Shown: positions 1 through 8,726, counted from the stretch's first letter. The stretch: DNA of 40,844 nt from an uncultured Clostridia bacterium (GCA_948524275.1 CAOSLI010000008.1:1-40844), one strand, 5' to 3'. A program made the numbers and translations. Notes: generated from the letters alone by a model not told the origin.

Positions 1-99
1 TTTTCCTTTCCGTTAGCTTATTGATTATCTAACTTTAATTATAATTATTTCAAAACGCACAAAAAGAGTAGCTACTTTCTTATTGTGCATTTCAATTTT

Positions 100-128
100 C
101 AACCATTAAGGACCGTCCCTATTGGTTG
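100..128. repeat. REP-like palindromic repeat, copy 1
   Basis: The arms CAACCATTAAGGAC and GTCCCTATTGGTTG flank a single central C and are imperfect reverse complements. Related copies lie between murG and ftsW and between ftsW and mraY. An outer, longer inverted repeat surrounds this copy. It resembles REP-type or MITE-like intergenic palindromes; no transposase is visible nearby. Confidence 0.7.
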
Positions 129-204
129 AAACGCAAATAAGAGTATCTACTCTCGTTTATATATTATTTTATTCCAGGCTTTAGCCCAGTTTAGTAAACA
201 TAAA

Positions 205-220
205 GTGTGTGTGTGTGTGT
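205..220. repeat. (GT)8 microsatellite
   Basis: Eight uninterrupted GT units lie in noncoding DNA. Such a tract is prone to slippage, but no gene or promoter is clearly positioned to be switched by it. Confidence 0.7.
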
Positions 221-369
221 ACTGCCGCAACGGTTTTAAGGTTTGCTATGCTTTGTTTGGCAGTTTTCTTTACTTTTATCATTAGCTTTATGTCCTTTCA
301 CTTACTTTATTAATCATTATCTCACCGATTTTTATGTGTTTTCTATAAGTTTATTATACTAATATAATT

Positions 370-1362
370 TTAACTTTGCAATACATCTCGATTTATTTTT
401 TTTATTTCTTCTTTACTTAAGCCTGTAGCTTCTATAATTAATTCTATATCTTGATTATTTTTCAGTAAAACCTTAGCCACTTTTATTTGCGTATCTTTTC
501 TACCTTGTTCTAATCCTTGCTCTAATCCCTCTTGTCTTCCTTCTTGTATTCCCTCTTTTCTTCCCTCTGCCAAACCTTTTTCTATTCCCTCATTTCTGGC
601 TTTCTCTGCTATATAATGTTTAGTATGTTCTCTATCCCATTTTGCAACTGCTTGATCAAAGTATAAATCTATTATCTCTTTATCTTGCATGATTTCATCA
701 ACCTTTTCTAAGGCTTCCTTTACATTCCTATTCTTTTTCTCTGCCATTTTTATCTTTTCCCCCTTACCAGATATTAACCACAGCCATTGATCCAATTTAT
801 CTTCTACTCCTGGATTTTTCTTTAAGAATTTCGGCATTTCTATGTAATGCATTTCTAGCATATCCGTTGCTACCTTGTCCTCTTCTACTTCAGTATACCC
901 CATATCTACATATTTACCACTCTCTTTGTCAAACATCATTTTAGCTACTGAATGATAACTATTTACTTTATAATAATTGAAATTTAATATCCATATTCCT
1001 ATTGATGCCTTTAATTTTTTATAGTTATTTCCTTTATCTAATTGAGTTGCTATATTTTTGCATGCATATATAGGTCCTCTTTGACTTAGATTCTTTTCAT
1101 CTTCTACTTGCATTTCAATATCTACTATTTGCTTCCCATCTATCTCTGCACGTATATCTAATGTGCTTCCCTTTTCATCTATTCTTTCTTTTGGTATTTC
1201 ATTATTTTTTACTTCTACTTTTGTTATCTTCTTTTCTAATATTGCTTCTAAAAAATCTCTTAATATTGGTTCTGTCCCTTCCTTTGTAAATGTTCTTTTA
1301 AAAATAACATCATTTAATAATGGTGCCTTCATATTTAGCACTTTTCGTTTTTCTTCTTTCAA
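370..1362 (-). CDS. Rpn family recombination-promoting nuclease / PD-(D/E)XK putative transposase
   Basis: This 330-residue protein belongs to the Rpn/PDDEXK_2 family, whose characterised members are DNA endonucleases linked to RecA-independent recombination. The N-terminus has the usual 'LLNDVIFKRTF' opening. The probable catalytic residues are D69 (in STLDIRAEIDG) and the E83-x-Q85 motif (DIEMQ). The C-terminal 30 or so residues are the family's typical Gly/Glu/Arg-rich stretch of repeated EG(I/L)xxG units (about 258-290). The start is a TTG preceded by AAAGGAGG with about 10 bases of spacing; an ATG ten codons downstream is the alternative. It is monocistronic, downstream of murG and separated from it by 253 bases. 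Family assignment is firm; its role in this cell is not known. Confidence 0.9.
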   Translation of the reverse strand: MKEEKRKVLNMKAPLLNDVIFKRTFTKEGTEPILRDFLEAILEKKITKVEVKNNEIPKERIDEKGSTLDIRAEIDGKQIVDIEMQVEDEKNLSQRGPIYACKNIATQLDKGNNYKKLKASIGIWILNFNYYKVNSYHSVAKMMFDKESGKYVDMGYTEVEEDKVATDMLEMHYIEMPKFLKKNPGVEDKLDQWLWLISGKGEKIKMAEKKNRNVKEALEKVDEIMQDKEIIDLYFDQAVAKWDREHTKHYIAEKARNEGIEKGLAEGRKEGIQEGRQEGLEQGLEQGRKDTQIKVAKVLLKNNQDIELIIEATGLSKEEIKKINRDVLQS

Positions 1363-1458
1363 TAAACTGTAACCTCCTTTATTTTACTATAATCTTTGTG
1401 GATTTTCAATAGATTTAACGAAATTTCGTGATTTAAATATTTTAGAATTATTAAATAT

Positions 1459-1497
1459 TGCATAATGCAATGATAAAAGTAAGCATTGCACTATGCA
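1459..1497 (-). terminator. Stem-loop after murG, possible terminator of the mur cluster
   Basis: Two 14-base arms (TGCATAATGCAATG and CATTGCACTATGCA) pair with one mismatch around an 11-base loop. It lies about 120 bases beyond the murG stop. On the minus strand it is followed by AT-rich sequence without a strong T run, so termination is plausible but not certain. Confidence 0.4.
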
Positions 1498-1615
1498 CTT
1501 TTTAATGTTTTACTTTTAAGAATTAAAACATTTGATTATAATCTTTATATAGGTTACCATATTATAACAAATATTGCAATAGTTTTCATAAAATAACTCA
1601 TCCAAATTTAAAATG

Positions 1616-2728
1616 TTACATTATTTTTGCTATCTCATCATATATCTTTTCTTCTACATTATTTATTGATAGTTTCTTTGCATTTTTTCCCATTTGAATT
1701 AGACTGTCCTCATTCCTTATAAGCTCCTGCACCATGTTATTTAATACACCTGCATTCAAATCTTTGTTTAATATAACTTTTGCTGCTCCTGCTTTTTCCA
1801 ATACTCTCGCATTATATTCTTGGTGATTTTCAGCAGCATATGGAAATGGTATAAATATTGCAGGTTTTCCTAGCTTCTCAAGTTCTGTAACTGTCATTGC
1901 ACCGCTTCTACATACTATCAAATCAGCCAAATTCATGATTTCATCCATATTATAAATGTATGGAACTATTTTTACATCTTTTATGTTTTCTATGTCAATG
2001 TTTACTCCCTTCAAGCTCTCTTTTACTTTTTCGTATTGTGTAGGTCCAACAGCACACATTATATTATATTCTTTATTTTTATTGCTTTTTATAATATCTA
2101 TTAAGCTTTTATTTAAAGTCTCTGCTCCTTGGCTTCCTCCAAATATTAGAACTAAAGGTTTATTTATCTCTAAACCTAATTGTTTTTTCATATTTTGTCT
2201 TTCATGGCTTGAAAAATATATTTCGTTAACTTTTGTTGGTGTTCCTGTAACTTTTACGTCTGTCTCTTTTGGTAGTCTGTCTTTTGCTTCTTTGAATCCA
2301 ACTAGCACTTTCTTTGCTTTTTTAGCTAATAGTTTGGTGGCAACTCCTGGTAAACTATTGCTTTCATGCATTACATATGGAATATCTAATTTTGAAGCTG
2401 CGAGACATACTGGAATACATATATACCCACCTGTACCAATTACAATATCAGGTTTAAAATCTTTTACTATCTTCTTTGCGTCACTAATAGAGCCTATAGT
2501 TTTAAATAATCTTTTTATATTTTTTAATGTAAAACTCCTTGATATTCCATAACAATCTATTGTCTTTAATTTATAGCCACTTCTAGGAACTAAATCATTT
2601 TCTAATCCTCTTGGAGTTCCAATAAACATTATTTCTGAATTTGGCTCTCTTGATTTAATTTCATTCGCTATTGCTATTCCAGGGTTTATATGACCACCTG
2701 TACCAGCCGCTGCAACTATCACTTTCAA
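1616..2728 (-). CDS. murG: UDP-N-acetylglucosamine--lipid I GlcNAc transferase MurG
   Basis: MurG adds GlcNAc to lipid I on the inner membrane face to make lipid II, the last cytoplasmic step of peptidoglycan precursor synthesis. At 370 residues it has normal length. Visible signatures are the N-terminal glycine loop AAAGTGGHINPG, the IGTGGY segment, FGGSQGAETLN opening the C-terminal GT-B half, and the CRSGAMTVTEL donor-binding region ending in PFPYAAENHQEYNA. The start is TTG with GGGAGAG upstream; no ATG fits the conserved N-terminus. It is the last gene of murE-mraY-ftsW-murG and is separated from ftsW by 88 bases that hold degenerate palindromic repeats. Confidence 0.97.
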   Translation of the reverse strand: MKVIVAAAGTGGHINPGIAIANEIKSREPNSEIMFIGTPRGLENDLVPRSGYKLKTIDCYGISRSFTLKNIKRLFKTIGSISDAKKIVKDFKPDIVIGTGGYICIPVCLAASKLDIPYVMHESNSLPGVATKLLAKKAKKVLVGFKEAKDRLPKETDVKVTGTPTKVNEIYFSSHERQNMKKQLGLEINKPLVLIFGGSQGAETLNKSLIDIIKSNKNKEYNIMCAVGPTQYEKVKESLKGVNIDIENIKDVKIVPYIYNMDEIMNLADLIVCRSGAMTVTELEKLGKPAIFIPFPYAAENHQEYNARVLEKAGAAKVILNKDLNAGVLNNMVQELIRNEDSLIQMGKNAKKLSINNVEEKIYDEIAKIM

Positions 2729-2748
2729 TTTTTTCTCTCCCTCTTAGT

Positions 2749-2811
2749 CCCAAAAGGACCGTCCTCTATTTGCCACAATTTACAACCATAAAGAACTGTC
2801 CCTACTGTCCT
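2749..2811. repeat. Two degenerate copies of the REP-like palindrome between ftsW and murG
   Basis: A core GGACCGTCC at 2756-2764 and a second copy beginning CAACCATAAAGAACTGTCC at 2783 match the repeat at 100-128. The right arms are eroded. They fill most of the ftsW-murG spacer just upstream of the murG ribosome-binding site. Confidence 0.55.
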
Positions 2812-2816
2812 CAAAT

Positions 2817-4061
2817 TTAAATTTTCTTTGCAGTTTTTGATATACTTAGCAAAATTCCCATACATCCTAATAATATCATGAGTGAACTTCCACCATAACT
2901 TAAGAATGGTAGTGACACTCCTGTATTAGGAATTGTATTTGTAACAACTGCTATATTTAGCATTGTTTGAATTGCAATTAATGCTGTAATTCCTATTGCA
3001 AGCAGGCTTCCAAACATATCTTCTGATTTCATTGAAATAACTACTCCTCTTACAATGAGTACAGCAAACAATGCTAAAACTGCTACACATCCAACAAATC
3101 CAAGTTCTTCTGCTAATATTGCAAAAATAAAGTCATTGTGTGCTTCTGGAATATATAAATATTTCTGCTTACTTTCTCCTAATCCTACTCCAAATAGTCC
3201 GCCAGATCCAATTGCATATAACCCTTGTACTGTTTGATATGCTGTTCCACTGGTATTTTCCCACGGATTAAGCCAAGCTTCTATTCTGCCTGCTCTAAAT
3301 CCACCTTCTGAGCTAGCTGCTCCTGATAACAATTTATCTTTAAACAATAAGAATATTCCACCAGCACCTAGCAAACCTGCTCCTCCTAATGAAAATAGAT
3401 ATTTTAGCTTGCATCCCCCCATTACCATTATTACCAAGGATACAAAAGTTATAATTATACCTGCACTCATGTGGTTTTGAACCTTATATAATATAAGTAC
3501 TGGAATTGCTATTGCTATTAGTGGTTTTAGACATCCACCCCAAAATGTATCTAATTTGTTATTTCTGTCTGAGAAATATCCTGCAAAATATACTATTAAA
3601 CCTATCTTAGTTATTTCTGAGGGTTGAATCTGCATTCCTGCAACTTTTATCCATCTTGCTGCTCCATTTGCATCAACTTTAAGTCCTGGTATTAAAACTG
3701 TAAATAATATTAATATTGAAATTGGGTATATTATCTTATAAAATTTTTTAAAAATCTTATAATCTATTTTTGACGCAAGGAACATAGCCGCAAATCCCAG
3801 TACTGCTGCGATTGCTTGTTTTCTCATATAAAAATAACTATCATCCGTCTTAGATAAAGCTGATGGTGCACTTGCCGAAAGTATCATCACAATTCCAAGT
3901 AAAACTAACATCAAAACTACAATTATTAATGTCATATCAACTTTATTATTGATATTCATTTTTGCAATATTATTTGTACTATTTTCTATCTTTTTGTTAA
4001 CATACTTAGTACGTCTTACAGGATTTCGAGAATTAGTTTTATTTCTCGTAGTTCTTTGCAT
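2817..4061 (-). CDS. ftsW: Peptidoglycan glycosyltransferase FtsW (SEDS family)
   Basis: FtsW is the septal SEDS polymerase that joins lipid II into glycan strands, normally together with a class B penicillin-binding protein. I choose the ATG at 4061, preceded by AAAGGA, which gives 414 residues. An upstream ATG at 4106 in the same frame lies inside a repeat element and lacks a good ribosome-binding site. A basic cytoplasmic tail precedes about ten membrane helices. Signatures include NHMSAGI, GLYAIGSGGLFGVGLGES, the EAHNDFIFAILAEELG loop and the C-terminal NTIPNTGVSLPFLSYGGSS. RodA is excluded mainly by the position between mraY and murG. It is the third gene of the cluster. Confidence 0.93.
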   Translation of the reverse strand: MQRTTRNKTNSRNPVRRTKYVNKKIENSTNNIAKMNINNKVDMTLIIVVLMLVLLGIVMILSASAPSALSKTDDSYFYMRKQAIAAVLGFAAMFLASKIDYKIFKKFYKIIYPISILILFTVLIPGLKVDANGAARWIKVAGMQIQPSEITKIGLIVYFAGYFSDRNNKLDTFWGGCLKPLIAIAIPVLILYKVQNHMSAGIIITFVSLVIMVMGGCKLKYLFSLGGAGLLGAGGIFLLFKDKLLSGAASSEGGFRAGRIEAWLNPWENTSGTAYQTVQGLYAIGSGGLFGVGLGESKQKYLYIPEAHNDFIFAILAEELGFVGCVAVLALFAVLIVRGVVISMKSEDMFGSLLAIGITALIAIQTMLNIAVVTNTIPNTGVSLPFLSYGGSSLMILLGCMGILLSISKTAKKI

Positions 4062-4077
4062 CTTGCTTCCTTTCTTC

Positions 4078-4106
4078 AACCAAAAAGGACCATCCTTCTT
4101 GGCCAA
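4078..4106. repeat. REP-like palindromic repeat, degenerate copy upstream of ftsW
   Basis: It begins CAACCAAAAAGGACC like the other copies, with a decayed right arm. It sits 17 bases upstream of the preferred ftsW start, and a spurious in-frame ATG arises within it. Confidence 0.6.
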
Positions 4107-4110
4107 TTTT

Positions 4111-4139
4111 CAACCAAAATGGACCGTCTCCATTGGTTG
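4111..4139. repeat. REP-like palindromic repeat, well-preserved copy between mraY and ftsW
   Basis: The arms CAACCAAAATGGAC and GTCTCCATTGGTTG surround a single C, the same architecture and length as the copy at 100-128. It lies seven bases beyond the mraY stop codon. Confidence 0.7.
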
Positions 4140-4146
4140 AATTTTT

Positions 4147-5125
4147 TTAAATTGCCCATATTCCAATTACTGATGCTAATAAAGTTATTATGCTAAATAT
4201 CGATACTATCTTATTCTCATTCCAGCCCAATATCTCGAAATGGTGATGTATTGGTGCCATTCTAAATAGTCTTTTCTTAGTTTTTTTATAATAAGATACT
4301 TGAAGAATTACTGATATTGTTTCTATTACTGGAATTATGGCTATTACTAATAATAGTAATGGCAATTTTAAATATAGCGATATTCCTGCTATTGCACCGC
4401 CGAAGTAATAGTGAACCTGTATCTCCCATAAATATATGTGCTGGATGTAGATTAAATAATAGAAATCCAAGCGCTGATCCTATTACTATACATCCAAATA
4501 TTGTTGTTTCTTTTGCATTCCATATTATTGATATTACTGTTAAACAAGTTAATATTATAGTTGTTACACTTGTAGACAGACCATCTATTCCATCTGTTAA
4601 ATTTACTGCATTTGTTGCTGCTAATATTACTGTTATTGCAAAAGGTATATATATCCATACAGGCATAGTAATATATGTTTTTATAAACGGTATATAAATA
4701 TCTGTTCCATTTTTAAAAACTACTACTAACATAAATACATATATTAGTGATATTGCAAGCAAACCTATCATTTTTGCTTTAGGACTTAGTCCATCGGTGT
4801 TATGTAAAATTACCTTTTTAAAATCATCAATAAATCCAATTATACCAAATCCTATTGTTACAAAAATCATTGGGATAAGCCTTGTTGCGATTTCTGGCTC
4901 TTCTGATGAATAATCTATAAATAAGAATGCACTAAGTAATAGTGTACAAATGATTAAGATTAGCCCCCCCATCGTTGGAGTACCCTTTTTCTTTAAATGT
5001 GACTCAGGTCCATCTTCTCTTTCTGATTGCCCAACTTTTAGTCTTCGTAATATAGGTATTACTATCATTGAAATTACTATACTTGTTGCAAAGGATAATA
5101 GTAATATCTTTACTTGAAAGCTCAT
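4147..5125 (-). CDS. mraY: Phospho-N-acetylmuramoyl-pentapeptide transferase MraY, requires a +1 frameshift
   Basis: MraY transfers phospho-MurNAc-pentapeptide to undecaprenyl phosphate to make lipid I. The family sequence runs in one frame from 5125 to codon 241 (CTT, ending at 4403) and continues one base further on, to 4147. Skipping the C at 4402 gives 325 residues, the normal length. Motifs before the shift are FIDDFKK (D100, D101), NLTDGIDGLS (175-184) and GDTGS (234-238). After the shift come GGAIAGISLY and IHHHFE (H293-H295). Without the shift the protein gains about 38 unrelated residues and loses the catalytic histidine motif and last helices. The zero-frame codon at the break is CGG. 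The ATG overlaps the murE stop (TAATG) behind GAGGAGG. No second mraY is in the window. Confidence 0.93.
4400..4402 (-). other. +1 frameshift site at CGG in mraY (CTT-CGG-C)
   Basis: The zero-frame codons are TTA CTT CGG CGG TGC. Conserved MraY sequence (GSLxLGGAIAG) resumes if one C is skipped, giving CTT GGC GGT GCA. The inserted base is not in a homopolymer. The skipped codon is followed in the zero frame by a second CGG, which is never reached if the shift is efficient. Confidence 0.8.
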
Positions 5126-6612
5126 TACTTTTCCTCCTCACTTATTCTATCGGTTATCTCTTTAATAATTTCACGTTCATCATAATGATTTTTCACATGA
5201 TTTATTTCTTGATATGTTTCATGTCCTTTTCCAGCTAATACAATGATGTCATTCTTTTCGGCCATTATAATTGCTTTTTCAATAGCTTCAGTTCTATCAA
5301 CTATACATTCATATTTTCCTTTTGTTTTCTTCATTCCTTCTTCTATTTGGTCAACTATCTTTGCTGGATTTTCTGTTCTTGGATTGTCTGATGTTATAAT
5401 TGTATAGTTTGCAATTTTTCCTGATATCTCTCCCATTTGTGGTCTTTTTCCTGGGTCTCTATCTCCACCACAACCAAATACTGATATTACTTTTCCTCTT
5501 GTATAAGATTTAACAGCTTGAAGAATACTTTGAAGACTTTCTGGTGAATGTGCATAGTCAACCATTATAGTTAATCCTAATTTATTATCTACTAGTTCAC
5601 TTCTACCTGGTACTCTGACCTCTTCTAAAGCTACCTTTATACTTTCAGTAGAGCATCCCATCATCTCTGCCACACTTATTGCTGCTAAACTGTTATATAC
5701 ACTAAATCTACCTGGTATAAATGTCTTTATTCGCTCATTCTTTCCATTTATCTTGGCTCTAAAGTCTACATATGAATTAGTTATTGTAATATCCTTTGCA
5801 AGCATATTACATTCATTGTCTATTCCATATGTCTTTATGTTGCAATTTGGTACTAATGCTGGTACTTTAATAACATTAAAGTCATCTGCATTTATAAAAC
5901 CATATTCACACATATTAAATAACATTACTTTTGAATTAAAGTAATCTTCCATATTAGGATGTTCATTTGGACTAATGTGGTCTTCAGAAAAGTTTGTAAA
6001 TACTCCTATGTTAAAATCACACCCGTCAACTCTATGTAATTTTAAAGCTTGTGAAGAAACTTCCATAACAACTGCTTCACAGTTTTCATCAGACATTTGC
6101 TTAAATAGTGCTTGTAGTTTTAGACTATCTGGTGTTGTTCTATCACTATCTTCTAACTTCTTATCTCCAATATATGCTGCTATTGTTCCTATTAATCCTG
6201 TCTTTATACCATGTTTTTCAAGTATATTCTTTATCATAAATGTTGTTGTTGTTTTTCCCTTTGTACCTGTTACACCAATTAGTCTAAATTTTCTTGATGG
6301 ATTGTCATAATAATTGCAAGCGCATTTTGAACAAGCTAGCCTTGTGTCTGGTGCTGCAATTAGTGCAACATTTTGTGGCACAATAGATGCAATATCTCTT
6401 ACACTATCTTCATTTACTAAAACAGCTATTGCTCCTGATTCTATTGCTGATTGTACATATTTATGTCCATCAGTTTCAAATCCCTTTATAGCAATAAAAA
6501 GATCTCCCTTTCCTATTTCTCTTGAGTTTGTTGATACTTTTACTATGTCTACATCTAAATTTCCTCTAGCCTTTAAGCCATCTATCCCAGCTAAAATTTT
6601 CTTTAATTCCAT
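5125..6612 (-). CDS. murE: UDP-MurNAc-tripeptide synthetase MurE, meso-diaminopimelate type
   Basis: MurE is the cytoplasmic ATP-dependent ligase that adds the third stem-peptide residue to UDP-MurNAc-L-Ala-D-Glu. At 495 residues it has normal length. The P-loop GVTGTKGKTTT lies at 113-123, the TTPDSL loop at 159-164, the metal and substrate region at SSQALKLHRVDGCDF (186-200), DYAHSP at 352-357 and FGCGGDRD at 379-386. The specificity loop reads DNPR (409-412), which in known MurE enzymes recognises meso-diaminopimelate rather than lysine. The ATG is preceded by AGGAGA. It is the first gene of the cluster, behind a promoter at 6654-6683. murF is not next to it, which is unusual. Confidence 0.96.
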   Translation of the reverse strand: MELKKILAGIDGLKARGNLDVDIVKVSTNSREIGKGDLFIAIKGFETDGHKYVQSAIESGAIAVLVNEDSVRDIASIVPQNVALIAAPDTRLACSKCACNYYDNPSRKFRLIGVTGTKGKTTTTFMIKNILEKHGIKTGLIGTIAAYIGDKKLEDSDRTTPDSLKLQALFKQMSDENCEAVVMEVSSQALKLHRVDGCDFNIGVFTNFSEDHISPNEHPNMEDYFNSKVMLFNMCEYGFINADDFNVIKVPALVPNCNIKTYGIDNECNMLAKDITITNSYVDFRAKINGKNERIKTFIPGRFSVYNSLAAISVAEMMGCSTESIKVALEEVRVPGRSELVDNKLGLTIMVDYAHSPESLQSILQAVKSYTRGKVISVFGCGGDRDPGKRPQMGEISGKIANYTIITSDNPRTENPAKIVDQIEEGMKKTKGKYECIVDRTEAIEKAIIMAEKNDIIVLAGKGHETYQEINHVKNHYDEREIIKEITDRISEEEK

Positions 6613-6653
6613 ATAAACTCATCTCCTATTTTAACAATATTTTTGTACTTTAT

Positions 6654-6683
6654 ATTATATACCTAATAAATATAAAAAGACAA
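6654..6683 (-). promoter_or_regulatory. Sigma-A-type promoter of the murE cluster
   Basis: On the minus strand, TTGTCT (6678-6683) and a perfect TATAAT (6654-6659) are separated by 18 bases, about 40 bases upstream of the murE start. Confidence 0.6.
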
Positions 6684-6708
6684 GACAATATATAAAAATT
6701 TATTATAT

Positions 6709-6737
6709 ACAAAAAAATTAGCAGGGAATTCCTGCCT
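6709..6737 (-). terminator. Rho-independent terminator after the histidine kinase
   Basis: GCAGG and CCTGC arms (6721-6735) form a short G+C-rich hairpin, followed on the minus strand by TAATTTTTTT. It lies just past the stop codon of the kinase gene. Confidence 0.75.
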
Positions 6738-6742
6738 TAGTT

Positions 6743-7618
6743 TTAATATATTTCTAATTGTTGCTTAAAAAGCTTGTCTCTACTAGTATATATTTGTATA
6801 TTTTTGTTTTTCTTAAGTATTTGTTTTACTTTCCAAAGTCCTAAGCCATGTGAAACTTTATCTTTCTTGCTTGAGAAACCTTTTTCATAAATCTTTTTTA
6901 TATCTATAAGATAATTCTTATATGGATTTTCTACAATAACTAGATTTCTATTATTTAGCTTATCTTTTATAAATTTAATGTATACAGTTTTGTCTTCACA
7001 TTCCTTAGCTGCCTCCACAGCATTATCTATCAGAATTCCTAGCATTCTGCATAAATCATAACTAGATATATTTAAAGTATCTAAATCTATATATACGTTT
7101 ATCTTTAATTTAACTCCACTTTTCTTCGCTAATCCTATCTTGCTATTTATTAAATTATAAATAGCTGGATTATTTATCACATCTTCGTTTATTGCTTGCG
7201 TATCAGTTATTTCCTGGCATTCCTCTATTATTGATGAATACATGTTTTTAAGTCCATCCATATCATTTAATGCAATATAACCACCTATTCCCTGCATTAT
7301 ATTATTGAAATCATGTCTAAATGCTCTTACACTATCATAATTATTTTGAAGTCTTTCGTTGCTAGCTTTTAAATTTTCTAATCTTGTGTTTAGTACATCT
7401 TCTTTGGCTAGCTTTATAATTTCATATATGCTTAAAATAATATATAATATATGGATTAAAATAAGCTCATAGCTAATACAAATTGGTATAATATTTTTAT
7501 ACATTATTAGTTCAAATATTGTTATCATCGTTACTAATATACATGTTAGTGCCATTGTAAATATTCTAAGTTTTGTTTTCAAACGAATAATATTTCCTTT
7601 AAATAATTGTAGTCTCAT
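6743..7618 (-). CDS. Orphan AgrC-like sensor histidine kinase (GHKL ATPase)
   Basis: This 291-residue membrane kinase has two N-terminal membrane helices (about 19-40 and 45-70), a short coiled linker, the phospho-acceptor motif RHDFNN with H102, and a GHKL ATPase with an N-box (ILIDNAVEAA) and a G-box (HGLGLWKVKQIL). The HDxxN arrangement is that of the AgrC/CitA-like kinases whose partners are LytTR response regulators. AgrC normally has six or seven helices, so this sensor is much reduced and its input is unclear. No response regulator or peptide signal gene adjoins it. The ATG follows AAGGAGA with good spacing, and a terminator closes the gene, so it is probably a single-gene unit. Confidence 0.88.
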   Translation of the reverse strand: MRLQLFKGNIIRLKTKLRIFTMALTCILVTMITIFELIMYKNIIPICISYELILIHILYIILSIYEIIKLAKEDVLNTRLENLKASNERLQNNYDSVRAFRHDFNNIMQGIGGYIALNDMDGLKNMYSSIIEECQEITDTQAINEDVINNPAIYNLINSKIGLAKKSGVKLKINVYIDLDTLNISSYDLCRMLGILIDNAVEAAKECEDKTVYIKFIKDKLNNRNLVIVENPYKNYLIDIKKIYEKGFSSKKDKVSHGLGLWKVKQILKKNKNIQIYTSRDKLFKQQLEIY

Positions 7619-7733
7619 TATTAGTTCTCCTTGTGGTATATTTAATAAGAATTATATATTTTTTCATGTCAATATTTGTCATTTTACTACAATTATTTTT
7701 AAAAAGCAATACCTTTTAACAATTTTTTACAAT

Positions 7734-8726
7734 TTATTTTATCTCGTTTACACAAGTTCCTTTTTCAAAATACTCTTTAATATTTTCACATGTATCTTTT
7801 GCAATCTTATTTAATGCCTCTTTTGTAAAATATCCTTGGTGTGATGTAATAATTACATTAGGCATTGATAAAAGTATAGATAGATTAGCATTTCTCTTAT
7901 ATTGACCCGACATATCGTTTAAGAAATATTCTGATTCCTCATCAAATACATCTAATCCTACTCCACCAATTTTACCAGTTTCTAATTCTTTAATTAAGCT
8001 ATCACTATCAATTAGTCCTCCTCTACTTGTATTGATTATTATAACTCCTTGCTTCATTTTATTTATTGTATCAACATTTATCATATCTATATTTTCCTTT
8101 GTTAGTGGACAATGTAAAGATATAATATCTGAATTTGACAATAACTCATCAATTCCGACATACTTAAATCCGATTTCCTCGGATGCTTTTTCATCTGGAT
8201 ACAAATCATAGGCTAATATATTTGTGCCAAAACCTTTCATTATTTTGCAGAATTCTTTCCCTATTTTACCAGTACCTATAACACCTACAGTTTTCCCATA
8301 TATGTCAAATCCTAATAGTCCATTTAGTGTAAAATTGTATTTCTTTGTTCTTTGATATGCTTTATATATTTTTCTATCTATTTCTAATAGTAATGCTACT
8401 GCATGTTCTGCTACTGCATGTGGTGAGTATGCTGGTACTCTTACAGCTTTAATAGTATCATCTAATGCTCTTAATTCTACATTATTAAATCCTGCACATC
8501 TAAGTGCTATTAATTTTACACCACAGTTTTTCAATATATCAACAGTTTCCTCATCAACTGTATCGTTTACAAATATACATACAACATCATACCCTTTTGC
8601 TAATGCTGCTGTTTCTTTGTTTAACATTGTTTCAAAATATTTTATATCGAATTTGTAGTCTTTATTATATAATTCAAACATCTGCTTATCATATTCTTTT
8701 GTATCAAAAAAAGCTATTTTTATCAT
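7734..8726 (-). CDS. ldhA: D-lactate dehydrogenase
   Basis: This is a D-isomer-specific 2-hydroxyacid dehydrogenase that reduces pyruvate to D-lactate with NADH in fermentation. The protein has about 330 residues, normal for the family. Visible features are the NAD-binding loop GVIGTGKIGKEF, the SRGGLID arginine, the DVFDEE glutamate and the ITSHQGYFT histidine, which form the catalytic Arg-Glu-His set. The AYSPHAVAEHAV helix before the cofactor domain is typical of D-LDH rather than other members. The start is uncertain: ATG at 8726 or GTG two codons upstream, both with weak ribosome-binding sites. It is transcribed alone from an excellent promoter, with a leader of about 110 bases. Confidence 0.93.
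   Translation of the reverse strand: MIKIAFFDTKEYDKQMFELYNKDYKFDIKYFETMLNKETAALAKGYDVVCIFVNDTVDEETVDILKNCGVKLIALRCAGFNNVELRALDDTIKAVRVPAYSPHAVAEHAVALLLEIDRKIYKAYQRTKKYNFTLNGLLGFDIYGKTVGVIGTGKIGKEFCKIMKGFGTNILAYDLYPDEKASEEIGFKYVGIDELLSNSDIISLHCPLTKENIDMINVDTINKMKQGVIIINTSRGGLIDSDSLIKELETGKIGGVGLDVFDEESEYFLNDMSGQYKRNANLSILLSMPNVIITSHQGYFTKEALNKIAKDTCENIKEYFEKGTCVNEIK

Larger units (their letters stand above)
1..369. other. Intergenic region with inverted repeats and a GT microsatellite
   Basis: I see no gene or tRNA in this stretch. It holds a 29-bp imperfect palindrome (100-128) that also occurs in the mur cluster. The palindrome is embedded in a wider imperfect inverted repeat of roughly 60-155, whose outer arms carry related AGTAGCTACT and GAGTATCTACTC motifs. 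An eight-unit GT run lies at 205-220. The rest is AT-rich and featureless to the eye. It follows the end of the minus-strand nuclease gene. Confidence 0.6.

Noticed and set aside
1..369. tRNA or riboswitch in the first intergenic region
   Set aside because: No cloverleaf or conserved riboswitch core could be recognised; the structure is explained by palindromic repeats.
4062..4106. ftsW start at the upstream ATG (4106)
   Set aside because: The ATG lies inside a repeat copy without a ribosome-binding site; the ATG at 4061 has AAAGGA at good spacing.
4400..4402. Simple reassignment of CGG to another amino acid
   Set aside because: A reassigned triplet would not restore the downstream frame; a shift is required at all three sites.
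4147..4470. A separate 107-residue gene downstream of a truncated mraY
   Set aside because: Its sequence is the C-terminal quarter of MraY, joined in register by skipping one base. It has no ribosome-binding site at its ATG, and its first codons are mraY read out of frame.
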